This document shows positions 6,197 through 6,860 of a stretch of 6,860 bases of DNA, piece by piece (positions within the stretch are counted from its first letter, which is position 1; every line of letters starts with the position of its first letter). Under the pieces are notes generated by a model, which worked only from the letters and a program-made list of their open reading frames with translations, was not told the DNA's origin and searched no databases. A program made the translations under genes and the position numbers. This DNA comes from Peptococcaceae bacterium (GTDB lineage Bacteria > Bacillota > Desulfotomaculia > Desulfotomaculales > UBA12532). The stretch lies in assembly GCA_003445475.1 (NCBI GenBank), contig DMDP01000028.1:1-6860 (forward strand), read 5' to 3'.

Positions 6197-6860
6197 GTGA
6201 TCTGGAACCAGGTTGAGACCCTGCCGCGCGAAGAAGTCGAGACAATACAGCTGGACAGGCTGAAGGCCCTCCTGCACCGCGTTTACGAAGCGGTCCCCTT
6301 CTACCGCGCGTTGTTCGATAAGGCCGGCATCCTGCCGGGTGACGTCCGGACGCTGGACGATATGGCCCACCTCCCGTTCACCACCAAGGACGACCTGCGG
6401 GAGAATTACCCGTACGGCCTCTTCGCCGTACCCCGCGAAAAGGTCGTTCGCATTCACGCGTCTTCGGGCACCACCGGCAGGCCGACCGTGGTCGGTTACA
6501 CGCGCGGCGACCTGGAAATCTGGTCGGAACTCGTGGCGCGCATCGTAACCCAGGCCGGGGTCCGCGCCGGCGACGTGGTGCAGATCTGCTTCACGTACGG
6601 CCTCTTTACGGGCGGTTTCGGCCTGCACTACGGCCTGGAGCGCATCGGCGCCACCGTCGTGCCGGCATCCAGTGGTAATACGCAGCGCCAGATCAGGTTA
6701 ATGAAGGATTTCGGCACCAGTGTCCTGGTCAGCACCCCTTCCTACGCCCTCTACATGGCCGAAGTGGCAGGCGAGATGGGATACGACCCCGCATCGCTCG
6801 GAATACGGCTGGGGCTTTTCGGCTCCGAGCCCTGGTCGGAAGGCATGCGGGCAGAAATCG
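6197..6860 (+). CDS. paaK: Phenylacetate--CoA ligase (PaaK family), N-terminal part
   Basis: 221 residues are visible before the window ends; full-length members have about 430-440. It belongs to the AMP-forming acyl-CoA ligases and would activate phenylacetate or a related aryl acid (indoleacetate is common in anaerobes) to its CoA thioester with ATP. Visible family features are the start [13 protein letters not shown], typical of PaaK; the phosphate loop [11 protein letters not shown] at 87-97; [10 protein letters not shown] at 100-109; YGLFTGG at 134-140; SSGNTQRQ at 158-165; and [11 protein letters not shown] at 208-218. GTG at 6197 is preferred because AAGGAG lies 9 bases before it and the resulting N-terminus matches relatives; ATG at 6191 is in frame but only 3 bases from that site. 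It is divergent from acs. Partner genes, such as indolepyruvate oxidoreductase, would be off the window, so the true substrate is open. Confidence 0.9.
   Translation, partial: MIWNQVETLPREEVETIQLDRLKALLHRVYEAVPFYRALFDKAGILPGDVRTLDDMAHLPFTTKDDLRENYPYGLFAVPREKVVRIHASSGTTGRPTVVGYTRGDLEIWSELVARIVTQAGVRAGDVVQICFTYGLFTGGFGLHYGLERIGATVVPASSGNTQRQIRLMKDFGTSVLVSTPSYALYMAEVAGEMGYDPASLGIRLGLFGSEPWSEGMRAEI

Noticed and set aside
5996..6628. 210-codon minus-strand open frame opposite the ligase gene
   Set aside because: It overlaps the PaaK-type gene in antisense across conserved ligase motifs and crosses the acs promoter; it is a shadow.

Overview
The window is GC-rich (roughly 60% by eye) and reads as the chromosome of a Gram-positive, probably anaerobic and possibly thermophilic member of the Firmicutes (Clostridia such as the Desulfotomaculum/Pelotomaculum/Moorella type). 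This placement is an inference from the protein families, strong GGAGG-type ribosome sites, several GTG/TTG starts and intrinsic terminators. It is not a species call.

Layout. Five genes lie on the minus strand and one, cut by the window edge, on the plus strand. In minus-strand transcription order they are: acetyl-CoA synthetase acs (4001-5983) ending in a clear intrinsic terminator; a small FlK-type hot-dog thioesterase (3337-3741) behind a structured leader; a DUF485 membrane protein (2738-3040) and the cation/acetate symporter actP (1184-2722), which form a tight pair; and a signalling protein with a cyclic-nucleotide-binding-like domain plus two CBS domains (1025 to beyond base 1), most likely the N-terminal part of a DUF294 nucleotidyltransferase-like protein. 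A PaaK-type phenylacetate--CoA ligase (6197 to the right edge) diverges from acs.

How it works together. ActP with its small DUF485 partner would bring acetate in, Acs would activate it to acetyl-CoA with ATP, and the thioesterase could hydrolyse an acetyl-CoA-like thioester. The CBS/DUF294-type protein often travels with this cassette and may sense nucleotide or energy state, but its target is unknown. The divergent CoA ligase would activate an aryl acid such as phenylacetate or indoleacetate.

No mobile element, CRISPR array, tRNA or rRNA is visible. The core is a known acetate-assimilation cassette. The parts worth a second look are non-coding: a leader with two hairpins, the second terminator-like, before the thioesterase gene; a copied ribosome-site/start-codon unit giving a two-codon ORF in the DUF485-actP leader; and phased AACGGT repeats between acs and the divergent ligase gene.
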